DNA of 15,354 nt, taken from assembly GCA_900759045.1 (NCBI GenBank), contig CAAETU010000072.1, positions 1-15,354 of the forward strand, given 5' to 3'. The notes under the pieces were generated by a model. It worked only from the letters and a program-made list of their open reading frames with translations. It was not told the origin of the DNA and did not search any database. The translations under genes and the position numbers were made by a program. Each line of letters starts with the position of its first letter. The stretch's first letter is position 1. Of the stretch, positions 7,149 through 12,900 are shown one piece after another. Source of the DNA: an uncultured Collinsella sp. GTDB lineage: Bacteria > Actinomycetota > Coriobacteriia > Coriobacteriales > Coriobacteriaceae.

Positions 7149-7174
7149 GGAGCTCCCCGTAGGGGAGCTCCGGG
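7146..7174 (+). repeat. Perfect 13-bp hairpin abutting the previous one
   Basis: CCCGGAGCTCCCC (7146-7158) and GGGGAGCTCCGGG (7162-7174) pair perfectly around a 3-base loop. It shares bases 7146-7148 with the preceding hairpin, so the two full stems cannot form at once on one RNA. A short, non-U-rich tail (CTTCATAGG) follows. Strong terminator-like strength without a T-run makes the role uncertain. Confidence 0.6.
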
Positions 7175-7269
7175 CTTCATAGGGGCACGAATAGCCCGCT
7201 CCGACCTGCGAAATCTGTACTCGCGATGCGAATAACGCCCCTAACCTTAAACTTTAGCTTGAACTTAGC

Positions 7270-7275
7270 TATAAT
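7270..7275 (+). promoter_or_regulatory. -10 box (TATAAT) just upstream of the structured RNA segment
   Basis: A perfect TATAAT at 7270-7275 lies in an AT-rich pocket. The predicted transcription start would be near 7282-7283, exactly where the long-range closing stem of the putative RNA begins. A -35 is weak (TTAAAC at 7247-7252 with a 17-base spacer). Confidence 0.55.
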
Positions 7276-7282
7276 GCGCTAC

Positions 7283-7547
7283 GTTCCTGCCAGGCTGTGG
7301 TTGCGGACGGACGAAATGCCCGTCCTAGTCCAAGACAGACGCGGTCAAAGGGATCCACGTAAGCGACCGCGTGCGCGCGGCGCGATCATGGCGCGTCCTA
7401 GATGTAAGCCGCACCGTCCGTTCGACTTTCTTTGGGGCAATACCGCCTCGCGGGCGAGCGGGTCAGTCGTGAAGGTGGCTGCGGCCTCCCGAGCAAACAC
7501 CCCGGTGCGCAAGTGTGGGGTCAAATACCAGGTCAGCTGGTGGGAAC
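7283..7547 (+). ncRNA. Putative large structured RNA (candidate raiA-type or novel)
   Basis: Bases 7283-7296 (GUUCCUGCCAGGCU) pair with 7535-7547 (AGCUGGUGGGAAC): 13 pairs, one bulged G, two G-U. Inside are further stems: 7305-7313 with 7321-7331 (9 bp, 2-base bulge), 7339-7346 with 7365-7372 (perfect 8 bp), 7443-7450 with 7455-7461 (7 bp, one bulge) and 7499-7503 with 7517-7521 (5 bp). An alternative 7-bp pairing joins 7304-7310 with 7414-7420. A TATAAT box sits 8 bases upstream of the 5' end. The segment is open in the frame of the downstream gene, but there it uses AGG, AGA, CGA, CTA and GTA codons that the neighbouring genes avoid, so a non-coding or leader role is favoured. No terminator follows, so the RNA may be processed from, or be the leader of, the 7607 transcript. 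It shows none of the hallmark strings of RNase P RNA, tmRNA or SRP RNA. The comF and hpf/raiA genes in the neighbourhood recall the published raiA RNA motif, but I could not match its consensus. GC-rich DNA yields chance stems, so covariation is needed. Confidence 0.5.
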
Positions 7548-7574
7548 AACCTGATATTCCGCGCAACGCACGGA

Positions 7575-7584
7575 TCGTATACGA
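7575..7584. promoter_or_regulatory. 10-bp perfect palindrome upstream of the lipoprotein gene
   Basis: TCGTATACGA is a perfect palindrome 22 bases before the chosen start codon. It could be an operator half-site pair or chance. Nothing else supports a role. Confidence 0.2.
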
Positions 7585-7606
7585 CACAGAAGGCAGGGTA
7601 GTGGAC

Positions 7607-8632
7607 ATGGTGAGGGGCAGCTTGATGCACGCGGCTCGGTTAGGTGCTGGGACCGCAGCGGCCATCGCCGTTTTGGGCCTGAGCGGATGCGCGTTCAACC
7701 CGCTGTCTACGTTCACGACTCCTACGATCGACCAGATCGAGTACGAGACCGTCACGCCGGCGGTGTCGGACGATGCCCTGGTCACTCCCGGAACCCTGAC
7801 GGTCGCCCTCGATACTTCCGATGCGCCGCAGGCAATGCAGGGCGCCGACGGCGAGCTCACGGGGTATGCGGTTGACGCCGCCCGCGCCCTCGCAAGCCGC
7901 ATGGGCCTTAAGGTCTCCTTTGTCGATGCGTCTTCGGCAGGTTCCGCGCTCGGCGACAAAAAGGCCGATATCTTTATCGGCGAGATTAACTCCACGGACG
8001 GGGACATTAGCTCGCTCGGCACCTGCCTGTACGATGCCACTTCCGTGTTCGGTAAAACTAGAGATGGTGGGTCGCTAAGCGTTTCCACCGATACCCTTAG
8101 CACGTCCACCCTGGGCGTTCAGATGTCCTCGGCCTCGCAGGAGGCGCTTGCTAAGCAGAGCATTACCGCCAACCAAAAGACCTACTCCAACATCAACGAG
8201 TGCTTTGAGGCGCTCGAGTCCGGCGAGGTCGACTATGTAATCTGCGACTCCACGGCCGGCGGCTACCTTGCACGCCTGATGAGCGAGGTCTCCTATGTCG
8301 GTGCGCTCGAGGCGCCCTCGACGCTTGGTGTTGTGGGCCTCTCGTCCAATGACGAACTGTGCCGTGCCGTGAGCGATGCCCTCGACGGTATTACGGCCGA
8401 CGGCACGCTCGAGGCGGTCCACTCTGTCTGGTATGGCACGATGCCCTACGACCTCACCACTAAGACGGTTTCGGGCGCTAACGTGCAGCCGGGTGACTCT
8501 GAGTCCAGTGAGACCATGTCCTCCGGCAGCGAGTCCTCCGATTCCAACAATGAGACCGCATCCTCCGAGGACAAATCGTCCAGCCAGGAAGGCGCCATCA
8601 CCGACGACGACATTAACAAACTCAATAGCTAG
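7607..8632 (+). CDS. Extracellular substrate-binding lipoprotein (SBP family 3-like, amino-acid type)
   Basis: The predicted protein is 341 aa. A signal peptide ends in the lipobox LSGC (Cys28 from this start), so the mature protein is lipid-anchored on the outer face. Residues about 60-285 resemble family 3 solute-binding proteins: GTLTVALDTSDAPQA, ELTGYAVDAARALASRMGLKVSFVD, ADIFIGEI, a VDYVICDST hinge and a final VHSVWYG. The C-terminal 50 residues are a Ser/Asp/Glu-rich tail. No permease or ATPase gene is adjacent, so this may be an orphan binding protein or serve a transporter elsewhere. The start is uncertain. ATG 7607 has AGGCAGGG upstream, and ATG 7625 has GAGGGG 8 bases upstream and still gives a full signal peptide. 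The frame stays open back to 7226, but that part has atypical codons and looks like a structured RNA. Confidence 0.85.
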   Translation: MVRGSLMHAARLGAGTAAAIAVLGLSGCAFNPLSTFTTPTIDQIEYETVTPAVSDDALVTPGTLTVALDTSDAPQAMQGADGELTGYAVDAARALASRMGLKVSFVDASSAGSALGDKKADIFIGEINSTDGDISSLGTCLYDATSVFGKTRDGGSLSVSTDTLSTSTLGVQMSSASQEALAKQSITANQKTYSNINECFEALESGEVDYVICDSTAGGYLARLMSEVSYVGALEAPSTLGVVGLSSNDELCRAVSDALDGITADGTLEAVHSVWYGTMPYDLTTKTVSGANVQPGDSESSETMSSGSESSDSNNETASSEDKSSSQEGAITDDDINKLNS

Positions 8633-8646
8633 TTATTGCTAGGGGT

Positions 8647-8675
8647 GGTGTCTCCTATACGTTGGAAAGGACACC
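8647..8675 (+). other. Hairpin between the lipoprotein gene and its terminator
   Basis: GGTGTC (8647-8652) pairs with GACACC (8670-8675), with a possible inner UCC/GGA extension. It lies about 15 bases after the stop codon and 25 bases before the strong terminator. It may protect the mRNA 3' end; no specific role can be read from it. Confidence 0.35.
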
Positions 8676-8700
8676 TCTTCACGGTTTCAACACGCACTGC

Positions 8701-8732
8701 CGGGCTTCCCCGATGGGGGAGCCCGACTTTTT
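8701..8732 (+). terminator. Rho-independent terminator of the lipoprotein gene
   Basis: CGGGCTTCCCC (8701-8711) pairs with GGGGGAGCCCG (8715-8725) over 11 pairs (one G-U) around a 3-base loop, followed by ACTTTTT. This is a textbook intrinsic terminator 70 bases after the stop codon. Confidence 0.92.
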
Positions 8733-8949
8733 CATCCCAATAAAATCAGCAGGTCAAAGCCAATTTTCGGGACCAAATACAAAGCCGCCGGCCCCCTCCT
8801 ATAGCGCACTTTGCCACAGAAAAGTGCGAGACTTCGGTATGCGGTATCAAGCAATCGTTATTCGGGTCTTTGGGAATCCGCGTGATTAAATGCACAGCAA
8901 TGGGTACATAGCCAGTACAGTAAGTCCCCGAGGCAGATTGGAGCCACGT
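8733..8949 (+). other. 217-base leader upstream of hpf; one clear hairpin, no gene seen
   Basis: Between the terminator and the hpf start there is no convincing ORF. One perfect 8-bp hairpin is present: CGCACTTT (8805-8812) with AAAGTGCG (8821-8828), loop GCCACAGA. I found no long-range closing stem and no promoter I would defend. The position directly upstream of a raiA/hpf gene is where raiA-motif RNAs have been reported, so this stretch should also be tested with that model. Confidence 0.4.
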
Positions 8950-9534
8950 ATGGATATCAAGGTTTCTGGACGCAAGACGACGGTAACCGATGCTCTGCGT
9001 GCGCATGTGGATGAGAAGATCGGCGAGGCGCTCAAGGTTTTCGATATCGAGCCCATGACGGTCGACGTTGTACTTCGCTATGAGAAGAACCCCTCGAACC
9101 CCAACCCGGCAATCGTCGAGGTTACGGTTCGTGTCCGCGGTTCGGTGATTCGCGTTGCCGAGCACGGTGCAGATATGTACGCCGCCATCGACCTCTCCGC
9201 CGATAAGGTCACCCGCCAGCTGCGCAAGTTCAAGACCAAGGTCGTGGACAACCGCCAGGGCGGTGCCAGCGCGGCGGATGTCGCACCGGTCGAGCGCGTC
9301 GAGGATCTGGCCGACCTGCTGCTGCCCGAGGAGGAGGACGACCTGCTCGTCCGCGAGAAGGTCATCGATGTCACCCCGATGACTGAGGAGCAGGCGCTGG
9401 TGCAGACCGATCTGCTGGGCCACGACTTCTACGTGTTCGAGAACGCGACGACCGGTCTCATCAATGTGGTGTATCACCGTAAGAATGGTGGATATGGCAT
9501 CATCAAGCCCCGCATCGAAACACTTGACGAGTAA
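8950..9534 (+). CDS. hpf: Ribosome hibernation-promoting factor, long form (S30AE family)
   Basis: The predicted protein is 194 aa, the long form typical of Gram-positives. Residues 1-100 form the S30AE beta-alpha domain that binds the small ribosomal subunit (MDIKVSGRKTTVTDALRAHV at the start). An acidic linker follows (about 105-132), then the S30AE C-terminal dimerisation domain (about 133-188; REKVIDVTPMTEEQA, then GHDFYVFENATTGLINVVYHRKNGGYG). In other bacteria this domain joins two ribosomes into an inactive 100S particle in stationary phase or stress. The start was set at 8950 because GGAG lies 7 bases upstream; an in-frame upstream ATG at 8890 lacks a good ribosome binding site and adds a non-conserved stretch. 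It is a single-gene unit closed by the terminator at 9564-9596. An alternative symbol is raiA. Confidence 0.95.
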   Translation: MDIKVSGRKTTVTDALRAHVDEKIGEALKVFDIEPMTVDVVLRYEKNPSNPNPAIVEVTVRVRGSVIRVAEHGADMYAAIDLSADKVTRQLRKFKTKVVDNRQGGASAADVAPVERVEDLADLLLPEEEDDLLVREKVIDVTPMTEEQALVQTDLLGHDFYVFENATTGLINVVYHRKNGGYGIIKPRIETLDE

Positions 9535-9538
9535 AATA

Positions 9539-9560
9539 CGTTAACTTGCATGAGTTAACG
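9539..9560. repeat. 22-base palindrome between hpf and its terminator
   Basis: CGTTAACT (9539-9546) and AGTTAACG (9553-9560) are perfect complements around TGCATG. It begins 4 bases after the hpf stop codon and ends 3 bases before the terminator stem. It may be a regulatory site or extra 3'-end structure. Confidence 0.5.
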
Positions 9561-9563
9561 GCC

Positions 9564-9596
9564 GGCGGTCATCCCATGCGGATGGCCGCCTTTTTT
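9564..9596 (+). terminator. Rho-independent terminator of hpf
   Basis: GGCGGTCATCC (9564-9574) pairs with GGATGGCCGCC (9580-9590), 11 pairs with one G-U, loop of 5, followed directly by six T residues. Confidence 0.95.
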
Positions 9597-9614
9597 ACGT
9601 AAGGAGTCGCTTTG

Positions 9615-10568
9615 ATGGACAAGGCCGCATCTACCGGTCATTCGGACCGTTGCCGCATCGTCGTCGATACTTGCTGCGACTTTAGCCCCGAGGTCGCCGC
9701 GAACCTCGATGTCGATATCTTGGGCTTCCCCTTCATTATCGATGGCGAGGAGCGCACGGACGATATCTGGTCGAGCATGAGCCCTAAGGAGTTCTACGAC
9801 CGCATGCGCGCCGGTGCCCGCGTGTCTACCTCCGCCGTGTCGCTCGGTCGCTATATCGAGTTCTTTACCGAGTGCGCCAAAGAGGGTACGCCCACGGTCT
9901 ACCTGTGCTTTACCTCGGCGCTGTCGTCGAGCTACAACTCCGCGTGCCAGGCGGCGGACGCCGTGCGCGCCGAGTATCCCAACTTTGAGCTCTACGTGGT
10001 CGACAACGCCCTGCCCTGCGCGACCGGCGCGCTCTTGGCGCTCGAGGCCGTGCGCCAGCGTTCGGCGGGACTGACTGCCAAGCAGCTGGTCGATTGGGCA
10101 AACGAGGCAAAGACCTACGTTCACGGCTACTTTACGCTCGAGAGCTTCGACGCGCTGGCTGCCGGCGGCCGCATTCCGCCCGCGGCGGCGCAGCTCACGG
10201 CAAAGCTCGACGTCAAGCCCGAGCTCTCCTACGACCTTGCCGGCTCGCTGTCGCTGATCGGCGTCAACCGCGGCCGCAAGAAGGCGCTCAAGTCCATCCT
10301 CAAGTCGTTCCGCGAGAACTACGTGCCCGATCGCACCATGCCCATCGCCATCATGACGGCCGATGCCGAGAAGGACGGTGATTGGCTCGAGGCCGCCATC
10401 CGCAAGGAGGAAGGCTGCGCCGACGTCACCATCATCCGTAGTTCCGTCGGTCCCACCATCGGCTCGCACGTGGGCCCCGGCATGGTGGCTTGCGCGTTTT
10501 GGGGCAAGAACCGTGCCGAGAAAGCCTCGCTTTCCGACCGCATCGCGCGCCGTGTGCGCGGTGAGTAG
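9615..10568 (+). CDS. DegV family fatty-acid-binding protein
   Basis: The predicted protein is 317 aa. DegV/FakB proteins bind a fatty acid and, with the kinase FakA, present it for phosphorylation in Gram-positive lipid metabolism. Family features are the N-terminal IVVDTCCDFS (usual IVTDSTCDL), RVSTSAVS (69-76), the lipid-headgroup-contacting TSALSSSYNSA (100-110), a central AGGRI motif, and the C-terminal GPTIGSHVGPG. The kinase gene is not in the window. ATG 9615 was chosen because AAGGAG (9601-9606) lies 8 bases upstream; a TTG directly before it is less likely. It sits just after the hpf terminator and 98 bases before the next gene, so it is probably a single-gene unit, but no promoter is obvious. 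Confidence 0.92.
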   Translation: MDKAASTGHSDRCRIVVDTCCDFSPEVAANLDVDILGFPFIIDGEERTDDIWSSMSPKEFYDRMRAGARVSTSAVSLGRYIEFFTECAKEGTPTVYLCFTSALSSSYNSACQAADAVRAEYPNFELYVVDNALPCATGALLALEAVRQRSAGLTAKQLVDWANEAKTYVHGYFTLESFDALAAGGRIPPAAAQLTAKLDVKPELSYDLAGSLSLIGVNRGRKKALKSILKSFRENYVPDRTMPIAIMTADAEKDGDWLEAAIRKEEGCADVTIIRSSVGPTIGSHVGPGMVACAFWGKNRAEKASLSDRIARRVRGE

Positions 10569-10666
10569 ACAGGCGCTGCGGCTGCAAGTGCCCTCAAGTC
10601 ACGGCCGAAACGCTGGCACTGAGTATTCACCCTGGTAACAACACCCAACCCAAAAGGAAAGGTTTC
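10569..10666 (+). other. Short intergenic region, nothing firm
   Basis: The 98 bases hold a weak inverted repeat (AGTGCC 10587-10592 with GGCACT 10615-10620, loop of 22) and a good Shine-Dalgarno (AAAGGAAAGG) before the next start. No T-run terminator or clear promoter is seen. Confidence 0.4.
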
Positions 10667-11746
10667 ATGGCAAACAAGCTCTCCGTCGCATTTATCGGCA
10701 CCGGAATCATGGGTGCCCCCATCGCCGGCCACATCCTGGATGCCGGCTATCCCGTCACGGTCAACAACCGCACCAAGGCCAAGGCCGCCGCGCTTATCGA
10801 GCGCGGTGCCGCCTGGGCCGATACGCCGGCCGATGCCGCGGCGAACGCCGATGTCGTCTTTACCATGGTGGGCTATCCCTCCGAGGTCGAGGAACTCTAC
10901 CTGGCGGGCGACGGCCTGCTCGCGTGCACTAAGCCGGGCGCGGTCTTGATCGACCTCACCACGAGCTCGCCCGAGCTCGCCCGTGACATTGCCGAGGCCG
11001 CCCAGGTTTCTGGTCGCATGGCGTTTGACTGCCCTGTCACCGGCGGCGAGTCGGGCGCTATCGCCGGTACGCTCACGGCTATCGTGGGCGCTACCGAGAA
11101 CGACATCGCGCCGGTCCGCGACATCCTTGCCACTTTTGCAGCCAACATCTGCTGCTTCGACGGCGCCGGCAAGGGCCAGGCTGCCAAGCTCGCCAACCAG
11201 GTGTCGCTGGGCGCCTGCATGGTCGGCATGGCAGACGCCATGGCATTTGCCGAGCTGAGCGGCCTTGACCTGGAGAAGACCCGTCAGATGATCCTGGGCG
11301 GCACCGGCAAGTCCGGTGCTATGGAGAGCCTGGCGCCCAAGGCGCTCGACGGCGACTACAAGCCCGGCTTTATGGTTGAGCACTTCATCAAGGACCTGCG
11401 CCTGGCGCTCGCCTATGCCGATGACCGCGAGCTTGCGCTGCCCGGCGCCGACGTGGCCTTTACGCTCTACGATATGCTCGACGCCATCGGTGGCGCCAAG
11501 CTGGGCACCCAGGCCATCACGGTCCTCTATAAGGAGGAGGCCGACGCCATCGCCGCCGGTCTGGACTGGTCGCAGTATCGTCCTGAGGAGCATGGCGCTC
11601 ACGAGGACGGCTGCGGTTGCGGCGAGCACGACGACGACCATGAGTGCGGTTGCGGCCACCACCATGGCGAGGACCACGAGTGCTGCGGCGGCCACGGCCA
11701 TGACGACGGCCACGAGTGCTGCTGCGGCCACCATCACGGGGAGTAG
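10667..11746 (+). CDS. Beta-hydroxyacid dehydrogenase (3-hydroxyisobutyrate dehydrogenase-like) with a His/Cys-rich tail
   Basis: The predicted protein is 359 aa; the family is usually about 290-300. These enzymes oxidise short 3-hydroxyacids (3-hydroxyisobutyrate, tartronate semialdehyde, 4-hydroxybutyrate and others) with NAD(P). Features are the Rossmann motif FIGTGIMG (9-16), DCPVTGGESGA (121-131, substrate loop) and catalytic Lys174 in GQAAKLANQ. The substrate cannot be named. The body ends near residue 305. Residues 309-359 are then a metal-binding-like tail with 14 His, 9 Cys and many Asp/Glu/Gly in CGCG, HHH, ECC and ECCCGHHHGE units. This tail is foreign to the family and may bind nickel, zinc or copper, or store metal. 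It heads an apparent four-gene operon; the next gene starts 5 bases after the stop. Confidence 0.9.
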   Translation: MANKLSVAFIGTGIMGAPIAGHILDAGYPVTVNNRTKAKAAALIERGAAWADTPADAAANADVVFTMVGYPSEVEELYLAGDGLLACTKPGAVLIDLTTSSPELARDIAEAAQVSGRMAFDCPVTGGESGAIAGTLTAIVGATENDIAPVRDILATFAANICCFDGAGKGQAAKLANQVSLGACMVGMADAMAFAELSGLDLEKTRQMILGGTGKSGAMESLAPKALDGDYKPGFMVEHFIKDLRLALAYADDRELALPGADVAFTLYDMLDAIGGAKLGTQAITVLYKEEADAIAAGLDWSQYRPEEHGAHEDGCGCGEHDDDHECGCGHHHGEDHECCGGHGHDDGHECCCGHHHGE

Positions 11747-11751
11747 CGCCC

Positions 11752-12180
11752 ATGAGCTGGACGTTCGTGGTGCTTGCGCTGGTGCTCTTTCTCTTTGCGA
11801 TCTACATCGGCTTTTTGTGCGGCCAGTGGGCGTGCGAAAAGCGCGTCATCACCAAGCGCGACTACTGGATTGCCAATTTTGCAGGTGCGGCGGCAGTCGT
11901 CCTGCTGACCTGGGTGTTTTCGCTGTTCCCGCTGGTGCAGTTTGCGCCGATCGGCTGGCTCGGCGGCTTTATCGCCGGCCTTAAGATGAGCTTTGGCGAG
12001 TCCGTCGGCCCATGGCGCAAGCACGATGAGGTCTTTAACGTCAACAAGGCACACCGCGCCGCCGCCGATGCGGGCGACGCCGAGGAGCGCCGCCGCGCGC
12101 GTCACAATGGTGCAGCCGACCGACAGCTCATCTCGGTCACCGATGACAGCAAGGGTGCTGGCAAGCACGCTAAGAAATAG
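11752..12180 (+). CDS. Small membrane protein of unknown function
   Basis: The predicted protein is 142 aa. Transmembrane helices are expected at about 3-23 and 39-60, with a third hydrophobic Gly-rich segment at 64-78 (APIGWLGGFIAGLKMSFG). The remaining 60 residues are a basic, hydrophilic tail (KHDEVFNVNKAHRAA...KGAGKHAKK), probably cytoplasmic. I recognise no family. It starts 5 bases after the dehydrogenase and is followed after 15 bases by the HEAT-like gene, so it is most likely co-transcribed. The ATG at 11752 is preceded by GGGGAG at about 9 bases. Confidence 0.75.
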   Translation: MSWTFVVLALVLFLFAIYIGFLCGQWACEKRVITKRDYWIANFAGAAAVVLLTWVFSLFPLVQFAPIGWLGGFIAGLKMSFGESVGPWRKHDEVFNVNKAHRAAADAGDAEERRRARHNGAADRQLISVTDDSKGAGKHAKK

Positions 12181-12195
12181 TAAGAAGAGGTAACT

Positions 12196-12894
12196 ATGGC
12201 AGAAAACAAGGAAGAACAGCTCACCGATGAGGAGCTGGCACAGCTTCAGCTGGCAGAGGAGAACGAGAACGCCGTCGACCGTCTGGTCAAGGAGCTCGGC
12301 TGCCCCACGCGCCGTATCCGCCAGTTTGCCGCCCGCGTGCTGCATCTGCTGGCCGAGCGCGATCCGCAGCGCGTCGTGCCCTGCGTGCCCGCGCTGATCG
12401 AGGCACTCGACCGCCCCGAGGCTCAGACCCGCTGGGAGGCCCTCGATGCCCTTGCGGCGCTCGCCACCACCTGCCCCGAGCAGCTGGGCGATGCCTTTGA
12501 GGGCGCCGAGACCGCGCTGTTCGACGAGATTTCCTCCACGCTGCGCTATGCCGCCTTCCGCCTGCTGTGCGTGTGGGGCGCCACGAGCGTCGAGCGTTCG
12601 CGCGAGGCTTGGCCCATCCTGGACGAGGCTATCCAGTGCTACCACGGCGACCTCGAGTATCGCGACATGCTCGGTTGCCTGTACGAGTTTGGCCAGGGCG
12701 AGATCGACGCCGAGGTCGCCGAGAAGCTCGCACTGCGCCTTAAGTTCGACGCCGAGAACGGCAAGGGCAGCTATCTCAAGGCCCGTTCGAGCGAGATTTG
12801 CGAAATGCTTGTTAAACGTTTTGGCCTGGATCTCTCCAAAAAGAAGAAGCGTGCTAGCGTTAAAAAATCTGACGACGCCGAAGACGAGGAGTAA
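12196..12894 (+). CDS. HEAT-repeat-like helical protein
   Basis: The predicted protein is 232 aa, soluble and almost all helical. After an acidic N-terminus (EEQLTDEELAQLQLAEENE) the region about 28-150 has repeated pairs of amphipathic helices (for example RIRQFAARVLHLLAERDPQRVVPCVPALIEALDRP in two helices), typical of HEAT/ARM-type scaffolds. The C-terminus is a Lys block followed by an acidic end (KKKKR...DDAEDEE). Such proteins usually mediate protein contacts; no catalytic residue is visible. The Shine-Dalgarno AAGAAGAGG lies upstream. It is placed 6 bases before the isocitrate dehydrogenase gene, so the two are probably translated from one mRNA. Confidence 0.75.
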   Translation: MAENKEEQLTDEELAQLQLAEENENAVDRLVKELGCPTRRIRQFAARVLHLLAERDPQRVVPCVPALIEALDRPEAQTRWEALDALAALATTCPEQLGDAFEGAETALFDEISSTLRYAAFRLLCVWGATSVERSREAWPILDEAIQCYHGDLEYRDMLGCLYEFGQGEIDAEVAEKLALRLKFDAENGKGSYLKARSSEICEMLVKRFGLDLSKKKKRASVKKSDDAEDEE

Positions 12895-12900
12895 CAGATT

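Noticed and set aside
7283..7606. RNase P RNA, tmRNA or SRP RNA as an explanation for the structured segment
   Set aside because: The RNase P core string GAGGAAAGTCC, the tmRNA tRNA-like 3' end and the SRP GGAA-tetraloop helix are all absent.
8890..8949. An upstream in-frame start for hpf
   Set aside because: The extra 20 residues are not part of the S30AE domain, and the GGAG spacing supports ATG 8950.
10319..11737. A 472-codon minus-strand frame starting with Val/Ala repeats
   Set aside because: Antisense to the DegV and dehydrogenase genes; the Val/Ala run mirrors the His/Cys-rich tail codons. No ribosome binding site or family pattern.
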